NCBI GenBank assembly: GCA_018398765.1
Contig: JAHBMJ010002899.1
Coordinates: forward strand, 1 to 57,500
Direction: 5' to 3'
Length of the DNA stretch: 57,500 nucleotides
Origin: Chromera velia
Lineage: Eukaryota > Sar > Chromeraceae
A program made the position numbers and the translations under genes. Of this stretch, positions 1 to 12,770 are shown piece after piece. The number at the start of each line of letters is the position of its first letter. Position 1 is the first letter of the stretch. The notes below the pieces were generated by a model, which had not been told where the DNA came from, did no database searches, and saw only the letters and a list, made by a program, of their open reading frames with translations.

Positions 1-681
1 GAATTATGACCAAATGGGCGTATACCACCCTAACGTACCTACAAACAAACACCTGCCGACACCCACTGACTCGCACACAGACAAACACTATGCCACCCTT
101 TGCTCTTATATTTTGCGCCATTGTCGCACGTCTGTCGTCGACGCGCGCGCACGCGATGAGAGCGCTTACACCGCTTTCAGATAGGGCCCCCCACCTGGAG
201 CTGGCCATTTTTTTTTTACAAAAAAAAAAAAGAATTGAAAAATGAAAAAGAAAACCATACAGATTCATCCATACAGATCAGTCGATGCAAAGGGTGGTTG
301 AATGGTCACAATCCAAGGGCCAGGGCTTATATCCGTCGCCGGCGGCCCGGATGGGCCCGGAGAATGCATGGAGACTGCGAAACGAAGTTTTTCAAAAGGG
401 TTCGCTATGGGTTCGCTTTATTCCGCTTTCTGCTTTTTCATTGACCTTGCATGACCTTGCGCACACGGATAGTTGCCGTCAAACACGAAAGTCTACTTGG
501 AAGTGTCAATCTTTCTGATTCGAATTTGATCTTGCGCGCGTCTAAGAAAGTCCCGGTTGACTGTAAGAGAGAGAATAAGGAGACCCGTCTCCTCTCGTCT
601 CCTCTCAGCAAGAATCTTTGTTCTCCGTCGTTCCTGTGCTTTCCATCTTTTCCGATCAGCTGACCTCCACCTGCTTTTGTC
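1..681. other. Upstream flank of the Nma111-like gene, no gene seen
   Basis: I find no coding exon here. The stretch holds short homopolymer runs (T and A tracts near 208-232) and a pyrimidine-rich segment just before the ATG at 682. It presumably carries the promoter and 5' untranslated region of the downstream protease gene, but I cannot point to a recognisable core-promoter motif. Confidence 0.5.
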
Positions 682-2429
682 ATGGCATCCGCAGGAGACA
701 CAGACATGACAGGGGGTGCGAACGGGACAGAAGGAGACGTCGAGTGGCAGCACGTGACGACTAGAGCAGTCCCCGCAATTTTGGTTGTGCGTGCGTCGGC
801 TGTGAAAGCCTTCGATGACGCTTCAGCGGGAGCATTCACGGGAAGTGCCTTCATTGTAGACAAAGCGCGGGGGCTGGTTTTATCGAATCGGCACTTGGTG
901 ACCCCCGGCCCGATCATTGCGGATGTGGTCTTTCACAATAAAGAGGAGATAGATGTTCTCCCTATCTACAGAGACCCCATCCACGATTTTGGTTTCTTCC
1001 GTTTCGATCCCTCAAAGCTGAAACATCAAGGAGAGCTGACAGAAATTGAATTGGACCCTGAGGGGGCCTATGTCGGTCTGGAGATTCGTGTGATTGGAAA
1101 TGATGCGGGAGAAAAACTTTCAATTCTTCCCGGAACGCTCGCACGTCTCGACAGGCCGGCACCGCTCTACCAGGGTTACTCTGACTTCAACACTTTCTAC
1201 TACTGTGCTTCTTCGAACACTGCGGGGGGTTCCAGTGGTTCGCCCATTCTGGCAAAGACCGGCAAGGCGGTGGCCCTAAATTGCGGGGGGTCAGACGGTG
1301 CTTCTGCCGCCTTCTACCTCCCTCTGCACAGAGTGAAGAGAGCTCTGGAGTGGCTGCAGACAGGGGTGACAGACGTGCCGAGAGGAACTGTGCAGACTGT
1401 GTTCCAACACAAGGCCTTCGACGAGGTTCGTTCGTTGGTTGATTGGTTGGTTGATTGGCTGGCTGAACGAGCCTGAGGAGGAATTGAAGTTGTGTCTGCT
1501 GGAAAGAAAGACCCTCTCAAGTGGCTTTGCTTTATCAGAGTGCAGGAGGGAAAAAAGGAAGTCACACAGAAGGAATGGTCTGTCTCCACCTTTCCTTCTC
1601 TTTCCCAGAGTCCCTGGGAGTTCCTTCTTTTTTTTTTTTTTTGTCATTTCATGAATGTGACCCCTCCCTGCAGGTGCACCGTCGCGGTCTCAGTGACGAG
1701 ACGGAAAAAGAGCTCCGCCAGGCAGAACCAGACGCAAGTGGTCTCCTGGTGATTGACCAGATCCTCCCTGAGGGCCCTGCCGACGGTGTGCTTGAGGAGG
1801 GCGACATGGTTCTGCGTGTGGGGGCGGAGCTGTGTCTTTCCTTTCGGCCTTTAGAGGAGAACCTGGACAGGGCGATCGAGGAGAAGAAGGAGACAATCTC
1901 CATGCAGGTCGTGAGGGAGGAGAAGGTTGTCGATCTGGAAGTGCCTGTGCAGAACCTCCATGAGATCACACCAGATAGGTAGGTGAGAGAAAAGGAAAAG
2001 AAAGGATCTTGCCGCCCCCTTCATCGTTCTCTGATCTGTCCGTCCTGACTCTCTCTTTCTGCTTTCTGCCAATCAGAAGACCCACTTTGTTCGTTCTTCC
2101 TCGATCCAAATTTCCGACCTAGTGTTTTCTTTCAAACACATGCAGCCTATCGCGTTCACGTATCCAGCCATCTCCCTCTTCTCCCCCCCTCCCTCAGGTT
2201 TCTCTCCATCAGCAGCTCCGTCCTCCACCCCCTCTCGTACATCATGGCCAAAACCTTCAACCTCCCCTGCATAGGCGTCTACGTGGCTTGTCCGGGGTAT
2301 ATGCTGGGGAATGCGGGGGTGCACGCTGGGAGTGTGATCGTGGCAGTGGGCAAGAAAGAGACACTGACGATTGATGAAATCGCAGAGGCCTTCGATGAAC
2401 TTCCGGTGGGTTGATGGAATCTGTCTGTG

Positions 2430-2460
<31 letters not shown>

Positions 2461-5400
2461 GTGTGTGTCATTCTTGTCTTCTTCGTGTGGTCTGTATCTT
2501 CCTTCTCGTGCCTGTCCTTCCTGAACGCCGCCAGTCATTTCTTTGACGAGTAGAAAGGAGGGAAAGTATGTATGAAAGAATGAACCAAAGTGCATTACTT
2601 ACTCTCCCACGCATTTCTCTGCACTGCAGGACGGTCGGCCGTTCACCCTCTCGTTCTTCCCCGTGGACGACGCCAATCACCAGAAGACCACCGTGGTGTA
2701 CATGGACAAGCGCTGGGCCTCTGCCTTGGCTTACATTCGGGATGACGCCGGGGGAGTGTGGTGGAAGTATCCGTTCCTCAAAAGGGGACTGGAAGCGGCA
2801 CCAGAGGATGAGTGAGTACGCTGTTTTTGTTTCCGTCTCTGGTCTGACTGCTCATTTCACTCTATACTGGCCAGACGCATTATCTCAGGCGTACTTTCTG
2901 GAGGGGGAGAAATGAGAGGCAAACTGATGGACAGACACAATCTAGATAGAAAGGGCGCACACTGTTCCTGAAGCGGATACAGCAATGTCGTGATGTTGGC
3001 GAAAGACCTTTTTCCGGCAAGCCTCCCCTCTTTCACCTCGTGGGCTCTTTTTCGCTCCCTGCCTGTTTTTGCTTTTTGGGTTGGATTTGTGTCTGCGCGT
3101 TTGTGTGAGTCGCTGTGTGCAGCGACGAGGAGGAAGGTTTCGAGGGGGGTGCTCCTTCTCTTTCTGCGTCAACCTTCGCGGGTGGTGGAGGGGCGGGGCG
3201 AGGTCCCGGTTCCGTCTCTCAGGGCAGCAGAAATCTTGTCGGGGAGGGGGAGGAGGTGGAGGCCTCTCAGGAGGGAAGGGGGAGAGGAGGGGGGAGGGCA
3301 AGGAGAGGCCGGGGTGAGGAGGGGAAGGCAGATGTGTTGAGCGTGTCTGGAGCCACACAGGCTGGGGGAGGGGGTTTGGGGGGAGGGGGGGGCATTTTGA
3401 AGGTGACAGACGCGCAAAATGATGAGCACAGGTGAGCTTGAGAAATTAGAGGTATCCTTGCTCTTGCTGTGCGTGTGTACGGGCCGCTGTACTGTTTCTT
3501 TGACTATCTTGTGATGTGTAACCTACCTGCCAAAATTTGTGCATGTGCGCTGCCTTTTTTTTCTTTGATCTCCCCATTTTCGATCTGTCCACATCTTGCA
3601 GGTCTGTATAAATGCATACGCGTGTGCAAAGAAAGGATTATCCGTAGCATGTGTTGATTCATTAATTACACGCATGTTTGCGCGTGTGTGTGTAACGTCA
3701 GGCACATCTGGAGCTCGATGGTGTTGATCCGTTTCCACACCCCTCTGAGTGTGGACAAAAACAGAACGTATGTCCGCAAAGGCGTGGGGTTTGTTGTCGA
3801 CAGGAAAGCCGGTCTGGTTGTCGTGGACAAGTTCACTATCCCCACGTCTCTTGGGGATGCGAGGTTGGTCTCTCAGCTTGCTTGTCTCTCCTCTCTCTTC
3901 TTTTCCATCCCTGTCCCCGTCTGCCACAATCAATGGACCATTTCTAGTCTTTATGCTTCCTTTCTGTGCCGCAGACTGCTGTTGTTCACTCTTGTGCATG
4001 GTTACCACATGAAAGATAAACCTTGCCGGTGATGACTTGCTCGACCGTGAACTTCTTCTTTGTCTGCACATATTTTGTTCCCCACCATGACAGTAGCTTG
4101 GGCTTCTTTTCTTTTTCTGGTCAGTCCGTCTCTCTTTCAGCTCTGTGTGTGGTACCATCCCGTTACCCTCCCCTCCCCAAAAAATTCTCCTTCCTCTCCC
4201 CTGCATGCAGGGCTGCGATCCAGACCCCCTCAGGATGTCTCGACTGCAACGCTGAGGTTCTCTTCGTTCATCCTGTTCAGGTGAGTCTCTCTGTCCGGAG
4301 ATTCGGCAGTAGAAGGGGGAACGAGCGTTGAGAAGAGAACAAAACGGAAAAGACGGGAATTGCACCGTGTAGTTAAAGTTTTGGGAGGTGAAAGTAGGAC
4401 GAAGTTGGATGGCCTGCCTTTTCCTGTTATCGCAGAACGGGACAGGAGAGTACAGCTCCGATCACACTACAGCGTAGACCGCCTTTCACACCCTTCCTTC
4501 TTTCTTCCGTGCAGAACTTTTCGGTTGTGCGTCTGGACCTGAGGTCCAAGAGGGGCATGCGGATGTCGTCAGTGCTCGGTGAGGTTGTGATATCAGAGAC
4601 AGCATTGAAGCCCGGAGACAAGGTGGAGTTTTTCGGATACTCCGCGAGTTTCAGTGCGATCAAAATGAAGCCCTCCATCACCTTTAAGTACAGTGCTGTG
4701 CCCCCTGTGGACGCCCGGACGGTGAACACAGCCTATCACACAGAGTATCTGGGAGTAGACCAAAAAATGTCCCAGACTGTGGGGGGGGTGTTGTTGCATG
4801 AAGAGTGGAAGAAGACGGAGGCGGAGGGTGAGCCTGTGGAGGCAGCAGCCTTTCAGATGCGCACCCTGTGGCCGTTTGACAAAAAATACCATCTCGAGAA
4901 TGTGATAGTGCCTGCTGACGTCGTCCGCCCTGTCATTGACGCCTTCCGATCTGTTTGCAAGGACAGTGGGGAGACAGAGAACGGTGTGGGGGCTGCACGA
5001 AAAAAAAGAAAAATGGACGGAGACGCAGAGAGAACCGAAGACGCTCCTCAGCAAGGTGACATAGCCGGGAGACCAAAACAGACACACTGTGATTGGTGTG
5101 GAAGGCTATGTTCCCCTTTCCTTGCGTGCCCGTCTCCAGGGCCCACAGAAGGGGGGGGAGGAGGTGATCTGATGGGGGGTGTAGGGATGGAAGTGGACTC
5201 GTGTGCGGATGGGGACGGGGGGGCGGCCTCCGTTGTGCCTAGTTCCTCTCCCCCCCCCACATGGCTGGACGTTGAGTCCCTCCCGATTGAATTTGAGACT
5301 ATTCCTCTTTGGAGGGCAGACAGCGGTTTCCGTCTTCCGAAAGAGTGGACTGAACCGATCGCAGCGAAGTGCGGGAAGGAGAACGAATTTGAGGTTCTGA

Positions 5401-6495
5401 TGGTCCGAAGGGTGTTCCCGTTCGCGGACGCCAAAGTAAACGCCCAGCAAGGAGAGGCTCCGTTGGGTGACGTGGGGTTTGGGAGGGGAAAGAAGAAAGA
5501 CGTGGGCATTGCTCCAGGTCAGCCAGAGATGGGATGGGATTGGATGCATCGGAGAGAGGGAGGAGGGAAGGTTACGTGTCAGATCAGCATGCGGAAGCAT
5601 GGACAAACGATTTTTTGAGGATTTTGGGCCAAGATGGAGAGAGCGGGTCGCCCTGTATGTCAAGTTGAAAATCGATAGACCAAATGACAATGCAAGAAAG
5701 GGACTTCTCGCCCTCTTTCCATCCGGTTGGCGTCAATTTTCGCATGAAGAAAACAGAAAGCATTTCATTGCGGCTTGACGCATCTACCGTACTTATGTTT
5801 GTGCATTGTTCATGATACATGCAGTCATTTAGACTGAATTGAGTGAATCGACCCACCACGCAACTCTCTGTCCTTCCTTCTCGCAGGTGATCTCCTCTTG
5901 GCGATTGAGGAAGAGGGGACCTCAGAGGAGAAGAAGAAGAGTGGGGAGGCAGAGAGGCAGAAGGGGACAAAGCCCGAGCCAGTGGTGCGCTTCTCCGAGA
6001 TGTTGTCGAAGTCGGCCAAGGTTGTGGCACGCTCCTCTGACAGCACCTTGGAGGATTCCTCTTCCTCCTCCTCATTTTCAGGGAAGACCAAGACAGGGCG
6101 GAGGGTCCAGGCGACTATCTTTCGGAAGAGAACCCAGGTGGAGAGCACGGTCTCTCTGGGCCTTCAGAAAATGTCCGGGACAGGAACGAGCAGGGTGATC
6201 ATATGGGCAGGTGGGTGGGTGGGTGGGTAGGTGTCTGTGTTCAATGTTGGCGTGAAGATTTGTGCTCTCTCTTCCTTGCCGCCTTTCTTCTTGTTTGAGA
6301 AATGGCTCGGTTGGTGGGCGGGTGTCAGGGCAAAAGTTGGAAAGGGTAAGTAAATAGACAGAGAGTGCACAGCGATGCCTGCGGGAGGCATCCGGTCTGT
6401 GCCACGCTGCTTACGAACTACAAGCACCCATGCTCGTGCGTGTTTGCACGTTCATTCACGGCATGGATGCGTTACAGAGTATTTCTCCCCCTCCG

Positions 6496-6531
<36 letters not shown>

Positions 6532-7283
6532 CAGGGTTTGTCATTCAGGAAGCGCACCCCGGACTGATGAGACACGGGTTCCTCCCCAAGCAGCTCGAGG
6601 CCCGGGGGGTGCCGGGGGTGATTCTGGCCTCCCAGCTGGCAGGAAGTCCCGCAGAGTTGATGGAGACCAGGGACGAGGAGGTCAGAGTGACGTTTCCGTC
6701 GTGGATTTTGTGGGCAAACGGGAAGGAGGTGTACACGCTGCCGGACTTCATCGAGGCGGTGCGAACGCCCTTGAAAGAAAATTCCGATCCAAACGAGGGT
6801 GTGGTGCAGAATGGAGGGAATGCCATGGATGGCAGTGCAGCATCAAGTGAGGAGGGTGTGTCTCGTGTGAAAACAATGTCGATTGATGGCAAGGTCACCG
6901 TTTTTGCGCTCCGAGGGGACCTTTGGTACTGGCCCACCGTGGATGCTCGTAGGAAGAGCGGGGGCGGGGGGTGGTCGTTCTCTGTGGTTTCAGAATCCAA
7001 GGGCCTCCTGTGCGGGGAGTGTGGGCAGAAAGCTGCGGCGTCTCGGCCTCAGGCTTGGCAGAAATTTCGGCAGATGGAGGCAGAGCGCCTCGCGAGGGAG
7101 ATGGGGGGTGGGGCAGTGGGGGTTGATGAGATGGACGTGCAGGATGACGATGACGGGCTGCAGCGGCAGAGGGAGGAAGACGGAGGGGGGGCAGAAGAGA
7201 TGGAGCCAGAGTTGGGCAGTGGGAGCCCGGAGGTAGACAGGGCCTCTGAAGCTGTAGAGGGAGAGGAGGGGGCATCAGATTGA
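682..7283 (+). CDS. Nma111/Deg7-like HtrA serine protease with PDZ domains (10 exons)
   Basis: Ten exons join in phase: 682-1425, 1674-1978, 2198-2405, 2630-2811, 3123-3431, 3702-3863, 4211-4280, 4515-5517, 5887-6210, 6535-7283, giving 1351 residues; yeast Nma111 and plant Deg7 are about 1000-1100. The N-terminal trypsin-like domain has a full triad: His71 (NRHLV), Asp102 (HDFGFF) and Ser185 (GGSSGSP). A PDZ domain follows in exons 2-3. Exons 6-8 hold the second, degenerate protease domain typical of this family, with no triad seen. A further PDZ segment spans exons 8-10 (GDLLLAI). A basic ARKKRK motif near residue 825 could be a nuclear localisation signal, as expected for Nma111, a nuclear quality-control and pro-apoptotic protease. 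Extra length comes from a Gly/Glu-rich exon 5, low-complexity inserts and an acidic tail. An 84-bp in-frame segment, 5056-5139, has GT-AG ends and may be an optional intron. Confidence 0.9.
6497..6534 (+). repeat. (CCTG)n microsatellite forming the last splice acceptor of the protease gene
   Basis: A CCTG tetranucleotide run ends directly in CCTGCAG, and exon 10 starts at 6535. The repeat therefore supplies the polypyrimidine tract and the AG itself. Confidence 0.8.
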
Positions 7284-7970
7284 GGAAAACAGAATCGATC
7301 TCGTTTATTCACAAGGCTGAGAAATTTCCGGCGAATTTTCCGCTCTGTTGCAGACGTATTAACAACCTTCAATCTGCGGCATTTGTGGCAATTTTGTGCA
7401 GCGCATATCACTGCATAAAAATACGAACAATTAATTTTACTTTAAAAATTGCTGCGCTTTATATTGCTTGAAGCAGCTTGATCACAGACATTGAATCCTG
7501 TCAGTTTAGTAGTTTTATAGTATTAGTTTGCATGTCAGATTAGATTAAATAAATTTATTCGCTACAATTTTGAAGCGTCACTGATTCGTATATTAATGGT
7601 CCTAATAATAGACCCTACTGTCTAGCATACCGTGGATTAAGTTTGAACCGATGTAGCCGCGAAGCGGCTTCAATTAAATTAACTTTAATTAAGCTTATCT
7701 TTAGGCTTGTCTGTCAGGCTCCGGAACGAAAAGTTCAAGAACCTGTCAGAACAGACTAATTCTGACTAAAAACTTGCATATTAAAGAGCTTAGAAAATTA
7801 GTAGAAATTATCTAGGAAATTATTAGATACGAGTTGATCGATTGTCTTTCAGGTTTTAAGGTGGGTGCGGACTTAAACTGCATGTGGAGAGAGTAGACAA
7901 ACAAGCAGGTACTAAGATGTTTACAGCTTAGTTTACAGCATAGCCACCACCTACAGACATATATCCTTCT
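7284..7970. other. AT-rich intergenic stretch, no gene seen
   Basis: Composition drops sharply to AT-rich directly after the protease stop codon. I see no exon-like frame. The segment ends at the left LTR of the Ty3/gypsy element, next to a 16-bp direct repeat copy at 7950-7965. Confidence 0.5.
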
Positions 7971-8380
7971 TGGTATGGCTAGTGTGACGGCAGCATAACG
8001 ACTATCAACTTACGTATAAAGTCTGTGCATCCTTGGTTCGGGTCGTTCTTCCAGTTTGTTTGGACATTGCATAGAGACTGTGACGCATGGTGCTCTGGAT
8101 TTTTCACCCACGTTTATTTAGATTTAATTCGGACGCTCTGTATTGCGCATGTCCAATACAGAAGGAGACTCTGTATCATCATTTCTCTATGACTTCTTTT
8201 CATTTATTGCAATACAGTCTGTTTGTTCAATTCCGTGCAACGCAATCAAGTGTTGTTTGGAAAGTGTTGCATGACTCGCGTGCGCGGCGGGCGTCAATCA
8301 CTTTAGTCCTCCGGGACCGCACTCCTCGCGTCCCTTCGGCCCAGAGCGCCACCCCAGCCACTCGTCTCTGAGGCCTAACA
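7971..8380 (-). repeat. 3' LTR of the Ty3/gypsy element
   Basis: 410 bp, ending TGGTATGG...CCTAACA on the plus strand. It matches 14268-14677 over its full length with about 15 substitutions and no indel that I can see. Confidence 0.93.
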
Positions 8381-8381
8381 A

Positions 8382-8396
8382 CCACTCCCCCCTCCA
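8382..8396 (-). other. Polypurine tract of the Ty3/gypsy element
   Basis: On the element strand a G-rich purine run (GGAGGGGGGAG) ends two bases before the 3' LTR, the normal position for the plus-strand primer of reverse transcription. Confidence 0.75.
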
Positions 8397-8623
8397 GTCT
8401 GCTCATCCCGAGCAGATCATGCAAAGGACAAAACAGAGACACATCAACATGTCACATACCACTCGAACTCCCGGGGGCTGCCCGTACTCCGACGAGGTCG
8501 TTTCTTTTCATTCACAGAGGCTTCGGATGCGTCCATCCTTTCGCACATTCGAGCAAGAAGGGAAAGAGGGTTTGCCTCACTCAACCACTCAGAAAGACAA
8601 AGACAGCAATCACAGCGAGACAT

Positions 8624-9577
8624 TCATTGCACTTGCCGGAAAAATTTCTCTTTTGCCCTCTCGTAATATGCACCTACCAACTCTGGTGCATCCACCTCAC
8701 TCTCCTTCATCCATGCGAAAGTCCCATCATCGAAGGAGACTCGATACTCCTCCTCTCCTTCCCCTGAGGGCCGTCCAGCCAGAATCCGTACTGGCTGAGG
8801 CGCTTTCCGTCTTCCCTTCTCTCTCTGCCTTTCCTCTGGAAGAACCTCCAACTCATCTCCCAGTCCGAGCTCGTCGAAAAGCTCATCCATCTCAGGATCG
8901 TCCCCTATCTTGAATGTGGCAGGATGATCACCCAAGCGGGGGACAGGCTTCTCTTCTCTCTCTCTCTTGTCTTCTGCAGAGTCTTCCTCTGCCTCTCCAT
9001 CATCCTTTCTCTTACGAGACGCTGCTCGTGGACCTGTGGGGATCTCTTCCCCTCCCCCCTCATGTCCATCTCCATCCTTCTTTCCTTCTTCCCACAACTG
9101 CAATCGGTCCTCACTCACAACTTCCCTCTTCTTTCCTCCCATCGGTCGAATCACAGCGACATGCGGTCGGTTGCGTGGTATGCCGACCACGACAAAAGGT
9201 CCATCTGCCTTCGCACTGAAAGCAGGGAAGCCGAGCTGAGGGACAGGACGACGGAGGAGAACGCGATTGCTCACTCGAAACCTTCGAGTCATGCGCGGGG
9301 GATTTCGTCTCTCTCTTGCCTGTCGCTCCCTCTCTGCTCGGTTGACCGCTCTGTCAATCTTTTCCACTCGCTTCTGCCGAATGAATCCATAGTACTCATC
9401 ATAGCAGACAGGGAGTGCTCTGGCTCCTTCTGCGATTGGCTGAACTCTCAGCACAGACTGCGGTGTGTGTGCGAAGAGAAGCTCAAATAGAGACAGCCCC
9501 GTTTCAGAATGGGAGGCCGTGCGGTAGGCAGCATTCAAGGGCTGAAGGTACAGATCCCAATCCCCCTTCTCATCCAT
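8624..9577 (-). pseudogene. Integrase C-terminal region with chromodomain-like tail
   Basis: This open frame of 317 codons continues the integrase after a frameshift near 9575. It starts in the region that follows the catalytic core (WDLYLQPLNAAYR, then SLFELLFAHTP). It passes through a basic/acidic linker and ends in a segment (YRVSFDDGTFAWMKESEV) resembling the chromodomain-like ends of chromoviral integrases, which read histone marks to choose insertion sites. The assignment of the tail is by pattern only. Confidence 0.75.
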
Positions 9578-9923
9578 CTAGCTGCTTTCCTACCCCTTCT
9601 GCCCAGGAACGGTTGAAGCGTTCTGGGATCCCGTTCGTCTGCGGATGGTATTCAGTGGTGGTGTGGTGTCGGGAACGCATGAAAGCAAGGAGCTCCCTTA
9701 CGATTTCACTGAGGAAGTTCGTGCCACGATCGGACACCAACACCTCAATGAACTCGTAGCGGCAAATGATCTCCTTGAAGAGAATTTTCGCCATCATCCA
9801 TCCAGGCACTTCGGGGAGGGCAAATATCTCGGGCCATCGGGTGAGTGCATACGTCACCACGAGAACGAATCGGTTCCCTCGTTTTATCAGCGGGAGGGGT
9901 CCCTTCACATCGATCCCAACCAC
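9570..9923 (-). pseudogene. Integrase catalytic core (DDE)
   Basis: The core has the expected acidic residues: Asp in GIDVKGP, Asp in SDRGTNF and Glu in NGIPERFNR, so the DDE triad is intact. The upstream zinc-binding part (His-His in YHDHPMGGH and Cys-Cys in KCRPC) lies in the same frame but is cut off by stops at 10044-10046 and 9966-9968. The first replaces a Trp that is strongly conserved in the family. The frame ends at a frameshift before the C-terminal region. Confidence 0.85.
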
Positions 9924-10043
9924 CTGAAAGGGGCGGGTCGGGATGGGGAGCGTATGAGGGGTTCTCTACGGGGCTGCTGCTCTCCTCTCTTGGCACGGAC
10001 GACACTTCTCTACCCATTCCCCCACATCTTTCCGAAGACCTGG

Positions 10044-10874
10044 CTACCAGAATTCTCTCAACAACCTCTCTGCCAAACGTCTGCCTGCAATGTGGCCTCC
10101 CATCGGATGGTCATGGTACATCACCATGACAGTCTCTCTCAGGTGTGCGGGCACATACAGCTGTTCCGTCTCTCCCATATAACGGTACAGCAACCCATCC
10201 CGCAATTCAAAGAGACTCTCCTGCGCCATCACTGCTTTCATTCGATTTCCTTCAGTGGGCAGAGTGCCCGTCTTCAGATACTCATACACGTCTCGCACAG
10301 CAGGGTCAGGGGGAACAGAGGAACGGACCTTTTCAAGAAAGGGGAGAGCCGCTTGCATGAGGAGGGCATTCTCTGTCACCCCAGCAATCGCGGCCTCAAA
10401 GCCCGGCCTCTCCGCGCTGCCTCCGTCGACCGGACGAGAGCAGTGTCGACAGAACGGGGCCCCTGTGTCGACTGAGTGTTCAGCCGGCATGGGCATCCTC
10501 GACACCGCATCTGCATCCGTATGGCTCTTTCCCTCTTTGTACAGAAACTGCAGCCCATACTCTTGCAGCTCTAACGCCCATTTTTCTACCTGCTTGTTGG
10601 CAAGCTTATTCTTCTCCATAGCCAGATTCGGCTTGTGATCTGTCTGAATCACGCGGAGAAAGACGGTGCTGCCAAGCAAATAATGCCTCCACTGTCTGCA
10701 ACAAAACAACCCAGCTAACGCCTCCTTCTCTGGCATTCCATAATTCAACTCAGCACCCTGCAGCCTTCTGCTTGCATACGTAACCACCCGCTCTTTCCCG
10801 TCTTTGATTTGCACGAGCACTCCCCCAATCGACACATCACATGCGTTGGGCTTCACAATGAAGGGAGTGTGCAT
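10044..10874 (-). pseudogene. RNase H domain, connection and start of integrase
   Basis: The frame carries a Ty3-type RNase H. The usual TDAS motif is PNAC here, so the first catalytic Asp has become Asn. The later Glu (EKEAL) and Asp (QTDHKPN) are present. The segment then runs into the integrase zinc-binding histidines. One TAA (10968-10970) separates it from the RT frame upstream; the two are otherwise in register. Confidence 0.85.
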
Positions 10875-10967
10875 GTTGGGAAAGCACAGAACGGGGGGCT
10901 CAGTGAGATGACGGCGCAGCTCTTGGAAGGCTGCATCAGCTTCTGCTGTCCAGACAAAGGGGCGCAG

Positions 10968-11744
10968 TTATCCCTTCTCATCAAAAGGCCGGAGAAGCTC
11001 ATTGAGAGGGTGAGCTATCCGTGCGAACCTAGAAACAAAAGAGCTGTAATAATTGCACAGGAAGACAAATGTGCGCAGACGTGCACGGTCAGTTGGGGTC
11101 GGCCAATTCTTGACCTTCTCGGTGTTCTTCTTGCTTGGACGCACACCCCGAGCAGAGACGGTATGCCCAAGATACTCAACCTCTACCTTTCCAATTTGTG
11201 CCTTCTCCAACCGCAACTTGAGACCTGCAATTCGGACGAGAAGGAAAACCTCCCTCAAGTCCTGCAGATGCTGCTGATGCCCTCGCGAGAAGACAATCAC
11301 GTTGTCAACGTAGACGAGCGCTATGTCTCTCGGGAGGGCTGCAAGGACCATCGACATTGCCCGCTGAAAGATCGCAGGGGCATTCACAAGACCAAACGGC
11401 ATTCTAACGAACTCAAAAAGTCCGAAGGGGGTGATGAATGCGGTCTTCTCTGCGTCATCTAGATCTAGAAGGATCTGATGATAGCCGGATGTGTAATCCA
11501 AGGCGGAAAACACAGAGGAACCGGCCAAACGGTCGAGGGTCTCCTGGATGCGAAGGAGGGGGAAAAGGTCCCGCTTGCTGACTTCATTCAGACGTCTGAA
11601 GTCAAGGCAAAAGCGGATGGACCCATCAGGCTTCTTCACAAGGACAACAGGTGCTACCCACGGTGACTGTGAAGGCTTGATGATTCCCCCTTCCTGCATT
11701 GCGTCAAGCTCCTTCTTGACTTCGTCTCTGCGGTGATAGGGCAC
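10968..11744 (-). pseudogene. Reverse transcriptase of the Ty3/gypsy element
   Basis: Classic Ty3/gypsy RT blocks are visible: [44 protein letters not shown] and [10 protein letters not shown]. The active-site box reads YVDN instead of YVDD, so one of the metal-binding aspartates is changed to Asn. The thumb follows with YLGH. Synthesis activity is therefore doubtful even apart from the stop at its end. Confidence 0.92.
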
Positions 11745-12041
11745 GCGGTCCTGGCTCCATCGGACCAGTGTGTCTGTGTTTGTCAGAATTTTTGCGTAAT
11801 ACTATTAGAGCTTCCCCTGAAGCCTCAACGTTCCTACATCGAATCTCTCTCTACTCCAAATGTCCGAAAATTCCTCTAACAACTCCAAATACTGCGGCTT
11901 CTACTCCTCTGGCACGGCACTCAAATCGACAGGAGGCAGGTCCGTTTGCTTCCTCCCTCCCTTCACTCCCTCTTTGGACGTTGACTTTCCCCCTGGGTCA
12001 GGAGGGACGGATGCACGGGCACCTCCCACCTGAGCAGAAGG

Positions 12042-12770
12042 CTAAGAACAGGGAGGAGACGAAGGGAAAGGGACCGGCTTGGACTGAGTGAGAGACGCCG
12101 AAACGGCACTAACTGCGGCTATGTGGGTTGAGGGCTCAGCGTGTGTCAAGGTCATTTTTGGTCCCACCGTCAATTTTGAACGGGAGACGTTCGTGACCTC
12201 GATCACAGCCATACCTGCACGGACAGTCGCAATCTGTGCAGGCACCGCAAGACCCGGAAGGAAACGGGGAAACCCTTTTCGGATGAGGACATCTTCTCCA
12301 TCTGGTGCATCGATTCGCACCTGCAGGAGACTGTGATACCATGCAGGAACCCTTGTTCTCTTTACCGCACACACCTTTGTTGGCTCCACCCCATCATCAT
12401 ACCACACACCGAACTCTGGCAGGTCTCCCACCTGCAACCTGTCTTTTTCAAATGCATACCTCACCTCTGGATGCCACCTCAAGAAATCCATGCCCAACAC
12501 AATGTCATACCCAGAACCCTCAGCCACCAACACCGGGTGCTCAAACGTTTTCCCGGGATCTGAGGGATGTGCAATCTCAGCAATTGTCTCCCCAACACAC
12601 GGCACTGAATTATTGCCCAAAGCAACCAACCCCACACTCGGAGATTTCATTTCCACATCGGCCGCAGCGAGGTACCCCACATCAACGAAAGTAACTTGGG
12701 AACCTGAATCAAGCAATGCAGACGCGGGCTTTCCAAAAAGCAAAACACTCACCCACGGACGTGGTTTCAC
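12042..12770 (-). pseudogene. Retropepsin (aspartic protease) and linker to RT
   Basis: An ALLDSGSQVTFVD block is the D-S/T-G active site of a retroviral-type aspartic protease, here DSG. GYDIVLGMDFL further on is the second conserved pepsin-like block seen in Ty3 elements. Directly upstream the same frame is broken by TAA and is open again further upstream, which suggests gag and pol were once one frame or joined by frameshifting. A Pro/Ser-rich linker leads toward RT. Confidence 0.85.

Noticed and set aside
8419-8913. Plus-strand frames across the Ty3/gypsy element (also 9645-10475 and 12088-12831)
   Set aside because: Antisense shadows of the minus-strand pol genes, with no homology of their own.
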